From an uncultured Saprospiraceae bacterium (GTDB lineage: Bacteria; Bacteroidota; Bacteroidia; Chitinophagales; Saprospiraceae): 14,327 nt of DNA. The position numbers and the translations under genes were made by a program. Below, piece after piece: positions 9,601 through 13,325 of this stretch. The stretch covers positions 1 to 14,327 of the forward strand of contig CAKZUM010000546.1 of the NCBI GenBank assembly GCA_937921525.1, written 5' to 3'. The first letter of the stretch is position 1. Each line of letters begins with the position of its first letter. Below the pieces are notes generated by a model, which saw only the letters and a list, made by a program, of their open reading frames with translations, was not told the origin of the DNA and ran no database searches.

Positions 9601-10520
9601 TGATCTATACGGGTAATGTCATTGGGATGGATACAACGCTTGTCATTTTCTGTGATGACGCTAATGCTTGTGACACGATTCCATTTATGATTAATGTGGT
9701 CAATGATGAACCAGATCGTTTACAAGATACTTTGTTTATTAATGAAACCTTGATCTATTGTTTTGATGAAGAAATTTTTCCCGGAAGTATTACTACTTTT
9801 GAAAACATTTGTCTAGAAGGGTCAGGGGAACATGTAGACTTCTTTTTAAATCCATTAACCAACTGTGTAGAATACACGGGGTTAGATATAGGTAGAGATA
9901 CCGCTTGCATTATTCTTTGTGATAATGAAGGAAATTGTGATACCGCTTATTTTGATGCGATGGTGGTAGAATTTAAAGAACTACCAACTGCGATAGATGA
10001 TATAGATACAACGACTATTGGTACACCTGTGGTCATAGATATTCTTTCTAACGATACGCCTTTTGGTGTTTTGGAGGACGGCATTTCTATAATAGATCCA
10101 CCTTTGTATGGAGAAACTAATCTAAATTTGGATGGCTCCGTCACCTATATCTCTGATGAATTCTGTGCCCGTTTTGATGAATTTACTTACTCTATTTGTA
10201 ATGCTATTGGTTGTGATACGGCTGTAGCAAAAGTCTGGATAGAGTGTATTGACATTGTAATTTTTACGGCAGTATCTCCTAATCGAGATACTTATAATGA
10301 TTTCTTTTTTATCTCTGGTATTGAAGAGTTTCCTGAAAGTCGCCTACAAATCTATAATCGTTGGGGGGAGCGTGTGTACGATGTAATTGGCTATGACAAT
10401 GATTGGGCTGGTACATGGAAAGGCAACAAAGAATTGCCAGATGGTGCCTATTTCTATTGTCTAGAATTGAATGATGAGGATGAACGAGTCTTTACAGGAT
10501 TTCTGGAATTGCATCGTTGA
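549..10520 (+). CDS. Giant SprB-repeat surface protein with type IX secretion C-terminal domain
   Basis: A secreted cell-surface or extracellular protein of 3323 residues (very roughly 360 kDa), probably an adhesin or matrix protein. Residues 1-25 are a signal peptide with a Leu/Phe-rich core and likely cleavage after SLSQ. Residues about 26-1480 are Cys-containing, beta-rich and only partly recognisable; parts near 175-300 and 1325-1400 resemble DUF11-type modules, and acidic Ca-loop-like motifs occur at 265-275 and 427-436. A non-SprB module (1481-1667) precedes 14 SprB-like repeats (1671-2777) and recurs after them (about 2781-2882). Three DTAC/CDT repeats (2883-3144), a cadherin/Ig-like domain (3145-3238) and a type-B gliding/T9SS C-terminal domain (3239-3323) follow. 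SprB-family proteins of this kind are moved through the type IX translocon, often with a PorP/SprF-like partner; none is in this window. The frame is unbroken for 9.97 kb, so there is no sign of decay. The ATG at 549 directly precedes the signal peptide. The ligand is unknown; motility, adhesion and biofilm roles are all possible. I give no gene symbol because SprB itself is about twice as long and differently arranged. Confidence 0.95.
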   Translation: MSSFFRIFGFCLSLLLFTFNTSLSQNNLTVKLTESSVLLDQLVVCGESDYQKVIIGLDGEATGIRKNITATLELFDGISLERLSTNTSTSGVVLIDSTMRSRPIFSIPDMDATDLSEVMIGFTVQADCGVVAAIENNNELLVFDTWILNYEIDGVPFSESYDGVEYKNTISTPNLALEIETLPTVDMGIPFQRTVRIVNSGLNSYLDRFQYEVTLEPGLVYESAKIGGTTLPFTKSTNPQGDTIISATISNRFFTNNTVESGLVGDGNGRFNVDEVVIITETVFVANCGGDDNFNLSTNQTISWGCGEENCQQATAASMITFGIGEEQIEFEVGNDAITPGFCSEGTASLIISNNGFEFDDGFGTIKDITTGIGFASGNKFLLGENGYEVTAIQIGEVVVFFADTLTSLNENDIFTVDPDGPGGLEDADGDGFFDDLRVGESFTITATYQLDCSYSETFNAADECDNDFTGNFDGKIIYTNPCGTTSEQNINNFLRSFNSGSTKEVCADPDAFNDEDQFTIVYTGERRQGNFSSCSNSDEVRVSITLPEGITIDTSSFLEQDSVIRISVLEQTGNDWMLTFDAELISLNTDYNLNLVFNTNCTEAGFTSFPTSIEYYCPECDCTQLWYCGVLEGTFLHNNGTPCREVVCETGISVTSFEANRSTFGYVDEAFTIPFNPVDANTKVALGCDSVVMDITTVVGDATLIDSLGLVISYGNANEQISRVPTFLFGRGTVTVIDAEGSSIDCELNENKIRLDTSTSLLRLYLDFQDCLDGRPLATGSQINFKGYFSINPDAPIPNNTFKKVPGFRANAYAIVDGQVYENCESYGQLFRLAKLETTLSGPNNDSYPEGCAGTSMVYSLDKSLNKNALQEFFGDELRSATKINKVEITYDPSLLTAFSDWNAEFKNQDSEWTALPDFDQFEVGTYETVFDENTAISSMAGSNQLFQLRINAVPECGSAFSGANGSASYAITAALEYTDRYYANYTDGDNCSSLERAVEERNIIYENPPSFSLEGIDQEVSTGSNEVQWIIEHCNTSFNADAGATWVAFEMPSDSIEITTIEVLSQSGAVDTLVVNTYDTTANKVFAFTPGLSRNIRGNSQDDVCNLLRVTASLKFCGTESITASAGWNCLEYDADWTPDLYAPCSEKSIDLSVTTLMPFLSSDFLAESSLISRFLCDTSTIDIVIRNEANGIIYDVNSQITLPIGTKLVPGSVSFAYPSTAEFISVSTDPVFVERDSTLGNIYEYTDFSPLHTFLDENGLLGFNVNAPDSSEFRFRYQLVTDCNFNNNEINRYRFQGIAACGLPSNIALAETPPFIFDLNTEAARQFRVDLLDQDTIQDGQTNTLFLEVTNIGQTPSIIDSITIGLPNALSYIPNTTLALALVDWDLEEPRLIPSENGQILRFPLPRDMENEDAVSLSFQIDATGVDCSELLQINVSTISKVDFFCAVTEENCLLDFLPSEEQLFTLPCKIPEVIDPCESFIQSPSDTLLAPSCEDMVSYCIPNLSQSDRSTVSISDNGVAVDINTLSTCNIRQICIYSYGNILGVTGSIEVISWEVDGTIYSGTVASINTLVDSMNVWDPTGNWSLNEMSLVIEGGHEGGVYGQMDVSIVDAGTRSVLGYDTRFVPMGSGIDLAIGQHDLVIDYGICQDSFTIEIIGQECNSCIPATIENVIIEKAVCNQETGSIQVNIINDIDEYNFEWLPDNGRVGSTENIRTNLIAGGYKITIRNKLDENCFIEKFVIVENGNLPDATCSIGPATCVGATGTAVLSPIDFTYLWSDGGNGATRTDLLAGIYYVTFTDPATPDCPNIKLIEIPEINDLTATLNVENYPSCGASNGLVTVNVTGGSGDYSYSFPSGTNEQGGLSPGNYELNIRDEQSGCELLFSFLLESRETVETLTIINTKNITCVEAVDGAVDFEITYSNEFLFPADTIITDGINQYINGALGAGDYFVYIQDVTGCITSSAPFTIDAPASLDLVIFKSIDCNNPLFIEVEPVDTTLVLRYDWADVAGDDNEPIRTDLASGVYELTVFDAQNCSTSVSIELPECCEPPVVQNTNITTPDCGANNGQVDILIDGNISDYTFNYAPNLGEEGTTSNSRINLPTGNYLVTISLIEDSSCFDTLTVTVPEETVVSYITDSNIRTASCGLANGTVELLVEGDNTLYTYRYEPNEGTVGATPNLRAGLPAGTYTVTVALVSNPTCEDTQTIVVPEELETTYITDSNITPASCGLENGMVVLQVTGDPTLYTYSYAPEVGTVGDAPNIQTNVPAGTYTLRVALAANLICGETQTIIVPEQGDITIVNGNNITPATCGIDNGMIEILVDGAIEDYSFTYSPNVGVPGATPNIQTDLPIGNYTVTIVHNGNGCNEVIDLVVPEDSAPLVLDTIIRPSDCNSSNGSVEIIVDGDLTNYSFTYDPNLGTIGPSTNIMESLPAGDYSVTVRLNGVGACSQIVNFTITEPNVDIVNNTIVNPADCGSTNGAITFQVNGAIRDYTYVWPSDAGTVGATPNSRTGLSIGTYSVTVTPIANPTCSQIIEVGVPFGNTNTSPIVDNIVTNPTCGLSNGMVNLTLVSDPSNYRFDWQPNVGIFGNTQNIRTELPSGDYQIIITDIRDTVCVTQINVNLENEELAANVITNPSSCSGSNDGSIRLSPTTYTYTWEDGFVGNARFNILAGDYLVTITDPTTDNCNSPFSITLLTDNVFQATAMIDSQPSCDLNDGSVTISLEGGSGDYSYSWESSNNSNTNLSPGIYEVTISDNNSGCEAVVDFALADPQLAGQCDTDCDLSVGIDTIAVQTTICSELNEICFDYPIDPDNLLQLSIDGFAVPIDTNAICQTDMGTTGFSTLIDIGQYEAVLTDPNTGCTDSILIMVNCVITDTTDITFVPGQLDTICFSTEELTGGVASITVGCLQNDIASVEVVNDTCVVVDGLEPGIDTACVIICDSFGICDTTYLGIFIETLEYVDSLVVRGVGETCIDASSLGSLGEITDIEIQQMLPDSIKPFVSYEVDTVNNCVIYTGNVIGMDTTLVIFCDDANACDTIPFMINVVNDEPDRLQDTLFINETLIYCFDEEIFPGSITTFENICLEGSGEHVDFFLNPLTNCVEYTGLDIGRDTACIILCDNEGNCDTAYFDAMVVEFKELPTAIDDIDTTTIGTPVVIDILSNDTPFGVLEDGISIIDPPLYGETNLNLDGSVTYISDEFCARFDEFTYSICNAIGCDTAVAKVWIECIDIVIFTAVSPNRDTYNDFFFISGIEEFPESRLQIYNRWGERVYDVIGYDNDWAGTWKGNKELPDGAYFYCLELNDEDERVFTGFLELHR
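4989..5549 (+). other. Non-SprB Cys module, copy 1, before the SprB array
   Basis: Residues 1481-1667 contain DTLL, Cys, Cys, then ISDNGVAVDINT and a closing IGQHDL...CQDSF stretch. The same order recurs after the SprB array at residues about 2781-2882 (DTIA, Cys, Cys, LSIDGFAVPIDT, IGQYEA...CTDSI). Copy 1 is longer by a central insertion of roughly 80 residues. I do not recognise the family; the homology between copies is inferred by eye. Confidence 0.5.
5559..8879 (+). repeat. Array of 14 SprB-like repeats within the giant protein
   Basis: Residues 1671-2777 divide into 14 units of about 70-84 residues, starting near residues 1671, 1755, 1825, 1897, 1979, 2056, 2137, 2220, 2303, 2385, 2466, 2548, 2632 and 2704. 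The shared pattern is Cys-Gly-x-x-Asn-Gly early, Tyr-x-Tyr/Phe in the middle, LPAGTYTVTV-like strands late, a second Cys, and a closing VPE or similar. This matches the known SprB repeat pattern (Cys...GS...Y.Y.W...L..G.Y.V.V.D..GC). Paired cysteines suggest a disulfide per unit. Units 7 and 8 are both 83 codons and clearly similar at DNA level. Units 4 and 5 are the most divergent. Confidence 0.8.
8892..9194 (+). other. Non-SprB Cys module, copy 2, after the SprB array
   Basis: Residues about 2782-2882 mirror the module that precedes the SprB array: a DT pair, two spaced cysteines, an LSIDGFAVPIDT-like core, an IGQYEA strand and a CTDSI...C ending. It is about half as long as copy 1. Its function is unknown; with copy 1 it frames the SprB array. 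Confidence 0.45.
9195..9980 (+). repeat. Three DTAC...CD...CDT repeats in the giant protein
   Basis: Three units of about 80-93 residues begin near residues 2883, 2963 and 3052. Each has an early CF or CI, a later NxC(V)V/I-Y-T/D-G segment, and ends with a G-x-DT-(A/T)-C/L-x-I-x-CD-x-x-x-x-CDT signature: GIDTACVIICD, GMDTTLVIFCD and GRDTACIILCD. I recall such modules in large Saprospiraceae surface proteins, near cadherin-like domains and C-terminal sorting domains. They are probably beta-sandwich stalk modules stabilised by disulfides; unit 2 has Leu where units 1 and 3 have Cys. Confidence 0.6.
9981..10262 (+). other. Cadherin/Ig-like domain (Big_9-type) in the giant protein
   Basis: Residues 3145-3238 fit the pattern of bacterial cadherin-like Ig domains: A-x-DD followed by TTxxGTPVVIDILSNDTP, a PPLYGETN-like turn, GSVTYISDEF and FTYSICNAIGCDTA. 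Such domains act as stalk spacers and often bind calcium. It lies immediately before the sorting domain, a common arrangement in Bacteroidota. Confidence 0.7.
10263..10517 (+). other. Type-B type IX secretion / gliding C-terminal domain
   Basis: Residues 3239-3323 match the gliding-motility-associated C-terminal domain (CHU_C, TIGR04131 type): an F-x-x-SPN start, a YNDFFFISGIEEFPES stretch, LQIYNRWGERVYD, a W-x-G-T-W segment, LPDGAYFYCLEL, and a final FTGFLELHR. The usual SPNGDGxND start is altered to SPNRDTYND, so part of the acidic Gly turn is lost. The remaining core is strong and ends at the natural C-terminus. Confidence 0.88.
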
Positions 10521-10931
10521 TTACTCAATTTACAGAAACATATATATACCTAAACGCTTGACTCCAAATTAGCTTCTATGTACATTGAGCTTTTAGTTTG
10601 CCCTTCAACTCCCTCTTTTTAATCACTCCTTACCCCTTTCCCATCTTATTATTTATAGTATGTAATCTATTAATGCTACTGATAGCTATTGATTTCTATG
10701 ACTTATAAGTAACGACAAAACAATAACTCCGCCTTTTGGACGGTCTCTTTTGCCCTCATTTTCCACTAAAAATTATTTCCGTAGCCCAGCTATGCAAAGA
10801 ATTTTTAGCGAAAACTGAGAACAAAATAGCCTCCCCCAATTTGACGGACTTATTATTTAGCCGTTACTAAATCAAATAAATCCCTAGATATTTAATTGGA
10901 AGAAAGCTGATCTATATCATAAATATTTATC
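10521..10931. other. Non-coding spacer holding a large palindrome
   Basis: No gene is visible. Bases 10521-10707 show no clear stem followed by a T-run after the stop of the giant gene, so no intrinsic terminator is assigned. Bases 10708-10868 form a long imperfect palindrome (listed separately). Bases 10869-10931 are AT-rich and should hold the translation signals of the adaptor gene, but no good match to TTG/TAnnTTTG was found there. Confidence 0.55.
10708..10868. repeat. 161-bp imperfect palindrome, MITE- or REP-like
   Basis: The arms 10708-10785 and 10789-10868 are reverse complements at about 58 of 78 positions by hand alignment, with one two-base gap and a CCA centre (10786-10788). The outermost 24 bases match at 20 positions and begin AGTAACG on the left, ending CGTTACT on the right. 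TAA occurs at both junctions (10706-10708 and 10868-10870), so the unit could be GTAACG...CGTTAC with a 3-bp target duplication. It encodes no protein. It may be a non-autonomous transposable element, a REP-like repeat, or a structured RNA. The mobile reading is inference and the symmetry is direct observation. Confidence 0.65.
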
Positions 10932-12011
10932 ATGAAATACCTCAATGTATACTATATAGCCATTCTCTGTATTGGCAGTTTGCTCTGGCAATTGAATAAT
11001 ACTTTGGTAACAGAAGTAGTGTCTTTCTATGGATTTGCGGAAAACAAAGAAACAGAAGTTAATTTTAATGCTGCTATAGCAGTAGCTAATATCCATGTAC
11101 AGCCTGGCGCCTATGTAAAAGCGAATACCCCCTTATTAGATGTCTATCAGATACAATCAAAGCAAGCTATGAGTGAAGAACCTTATCAGATAGCAGAGTT
11201 ACAGGCTAAAGAGATTGTTTGGAAGACAGAAAAAGAACAAGAAATTAGTCGATTGCAGACAAAAAAGAAAATGGAGGAAGAGCGCATTGCCACAGCTATT
11301 TACAAACTAGAACAACAAAAGTCTTTTGATCGGAATATTTATAAAAAATTGAAGAGTGTTCCTGTTAAAAACAATACTTATCAACCAGTTTCTGACAAAA
11401 TTGAAGCATTGGAACGAGAATTGTCTTTAATAAAGTCTACCTATAGAAAGCAAATACGAGCGGTTCAGCAGGAACTAGTAGTCGGTAAAAATCCATATAA
11501 AATAAACATTGAACGTTTAGAAGCACAGCAGTATTTTGACCGATCAAACCAAAAGAAACTATTACAAATATTAGCACCTACAGATGGATTGGTTGGCAAT
11601 ATACATTGTAAAGAAGCAGAGCATAAACCAGCGTATGAAACCTTAATATCTTTCTATGAACCTAATCCTACCTTGGTAAAAGGATTTGTTCAAGAACATT
11701 TAGTGCTACATGTTAATTTGAGAGATTCTTTTATCGTACGTTCTACAAAAGATGCTTTGATTACCTGTAAAGGAGAAGTAGTCGGCTTAGGTTCAAGGAT
11801 TATTGAAATTCCAGAACGCCTGCGGAAAATGCCTGATATCAAAACTTATGGAAGAGAGGTCCTAGTTTCTATACCACCAGTTAATCGTTTTTTACAAAAG
11901 GAAAAAATTATTTTAGAATTTATTAATCCTTCAAAAGAAATTATAGCAAAAGCTAGAGAGGAGAAAACTTTAGCGGAATTGCAAAAGGACCCATTTTATG
12001 AAAGGCAATGA
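10932..12011 (+). CDS. HlyD-family periplasmic adaptor (membrane fusion protein)
   Basis: A 359-residue adaptor expected to link an inner-membrane transporter to an outer-membrane channel. Residues 5-20 are a single N-terminal hydrophobic segment, an anchor or uncleaved signal. Residues 47-72 form the first lipoyl half (IAVANIHVQPGAYVKANTPL). Residues about 85-210 are Lys/Glu/Gln-rich and helical, fitting the coiled-coil hairpin, with a turn near 143-152. Residues 213-243 are the second lipoyl half, marked by LAPTDGLVGNI. Residues about 245-335 fit the beta-barrel and membrane-proximal part. The ATG at 10932 directly precedes the hydrophobic anchor; no strong Shine-Dalgarno is visible. Its end overlaps the next gene by 14 bases, so the two are almost certainly co-transcribed and translationally linked. 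The substrate is unknown, and no ABC, RND or MFS pump is present nearby. Confidence 0.82.
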   Translation: MKYLNVYYIAILCIGSLLWQLNNTLVTEVVSFYGFAENKETEVNFNAAIAVANIHVQPGAYVKANTPLLDVYQIQSKQAMSEEPYQIAELQAKEIVWKTEKEQEISRLQTKKKMEEERIATAIYKLEQQKSFDRNIYKKLKSVPVKNNTYQPVSDKIEALERELSLIKSTYRKQIRAVQQELVVGKNPYKINIERLEAQQYFDRSNQKKLLQILAPTDGLVGNIHCKEAEHKPAYETLISFYEPNPTLVKGFVQEHLVLHVNLRDSFIVRSTKDALITCKGEVVGLGSRIIEIPERLRKMPDIKTYGREVLVSIPPVNRFLQKEKIILEFINPSKEIIAKAREEKTLAELQKDPFYERQ

Positions 12012-13260
12012 CCAAGATAGATTTGTTCAGATAATAAGACTTAGAAGTTTCATAGCTTCGGAGGTAGCTTCCTTATTTATTTTAATCCTTCTTTTATTCT
12101 TTGCAAGTATTTCCCTTTCTGCTCAATCCTCTATATCTACTGCCACTTTTATTAAACAACATATTCAAGCATTCCAAAAGAAAATTAATTCCACCTCTTC
12201 CTCTTCTACCTTACAAACTTCATGGCTCAATGAAATGCAATTTAGAACCAAAACTAAAGACTTTGATTTTGAGCAACAAAGTTACACCTTACGGATGAGT
12301 CTTAATTCGAAGGCGAGAAGAAAAGCAGAAATTCAATTATTTCGGCAATTACAGGAGGCTGCTAATGTAGACCAATACACTTATGGAGCTATATTTTTAA
12401 AAATGGCTTATGAGGATTGGCTGGCGATATATAGTACCAATCAAACTTTACAATTACATAAAAAAATCTTAGTAAGTTATCGAGATATTGAAACGGTTCT
12501 TTTAGAGTTAGGGCAGTTTAATAACTTAAATATTAAAGACTTATTAAAGGTGCAGCGGGATATAACGGATGTGGAAATAACCATACAGACCTTACAAAAA
12601 GAAATTCAATACTACCTACCCGATCAAGAAGCTGATTTTTCTGATATGATTACTGTTGAAAATATCGAACAGATGATGAACGGGACCTTACTCGTAGTAA
12701 AAAATGTTAGACAAGTTGATCAGAGAAGTAATCTAAAGAGTACCATGTTGGCCTCAGAATTAGCGATTAAAGAGCTAGAAGAAAAGCAATGGCTAGATTT
12801 TATTCAAGTAGAATTTGGTGGGCCATACGGTGATCCTTTTAGAGAGAAAATTTCAATAGGTGCTGGTTTTAAAATACCCAATGCTAAAGCTGGACAATTA
12901 GCTATAGAAGAAATAAAAATAGAACAAGATCAACTAGAAAGAAAAATAAAAACGGAAAGAGCTATTCAAGAAGAGAAAATTAATAGAAAAAAACAAGAGT
13001 TAATTGCCTTGCTGGAAAAAGGTAAATTATTTAAGACCTTAACCAATCGTCAAAATACTAAAGCAGCAGAAATAGTTCGCTTGGCTACACAAGCGGAAGG
13101 TGCCACTCCTTTGTTAATGCTTACTACCAACGTGGAAAAAATTAAGCAACAGTTAGATTTACTGAAAATAGAAATAGAAATATTCGAGTCCTATATTGAT
13201 TACTTGGCACTAACAGAGCAATTATTTAAACGCCCGTTTAAAAACTATTTGCTCAGGTAA
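11998..13260 (+). CDS. Divergent TolC-like outer-membrane channel
   Basis: A 420-residue protein likely to form the outer-membrane exit channel for the adaptor encoded just upstream. Residues 1-43 look like a signal peptide with an unusually long N-region (QIIRLR) before the core LFILILLLFFASISL and the end SAQ. The mature part shows the two-fold TolC plan: helices, a beta hairpin at about 78-104, long helices, then a second beta hairpin at about 267-294 (IQVEFGG...ISIGAGFKIP), followed by long Lys/Glu-rich helices. In each half the second strand leads into an Ala/Lys-rich helix, as in TolC. It is near the usual TolC-family length. The frame starts inside the 3' end of the adaptor gene (14-base overlap, ATG at 11998). 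Similarity is structural rather than a strong sequence match, so OEP-family membership is inferred. Confidence 0.7.
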   Translation: MKGNDQDRFVQIIRLRSFIASEVASLFILILLLFFASISLSAQSSISTATFIKQHIQAFQKKINSTSSSSTLQTSWLNEMQFRTKTKDFDFEQQSYTLRMSLNSKARRKAEIQLFRQLQEAANVDQYTYGAIFLKMAYEDWLAIYSTNQTLQLHKKILVSYRDIETVLLELGQFNNLNIKDLLKVQRDITDVEITIQTLQKEIQYYLPDQEADFSDMITVENIEQMMNGTLLVVKNVRQVDQRSNLKSTMLASELAIKELEEKQWLDFIQVEFGGPYGDPFREKISIGAGFKIPNAKAGQLAIEEIKIEQDQLERKIKTERAIQEEKINRKKQELIALLEKGKLFKTLTNRQNTKAAEIVRLATQAEGATPLLMLTTNVEKIKQQLDLLKIEIEIFESYIDYLALTEQLFKRPFKNYLLR

Positions 13261-13300
13261 AGAGACTGTTTAATAAAGGATTTGTCAACGATTTTGAGTT

Positions 13301-13321
13301 TTGACACTTGACACTTGAACT
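13301..13321. repeat. Heptanucleotide tandem repeat between convergent genes
   Basis: TTGACAC occurs twice in direct succession (13301-13307, 13308-13314), followed by a degenerate third copy, TTGAACT (13315-13321). It sits in the 65-base gap between two convergent genes. A TGTCAA at 13283-13288 can pair with TTGACA at 13301-13306 across a 12-base loop, but the stem is short. Short tandem heptamers of this flavour occur between genes in Bacteroidota; no function is assigned. Confidence 0.5.
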
Positions 13322-13325
13322 TTTT

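Noticed and set aside
13283..13306. Possible intrinsic terminator shared by the convergent genes
   Set aside because: The stem is only 6 bp with a 12-base loop and is not directly followed by a T-run, although TTTTT occurs at 13321-13325.
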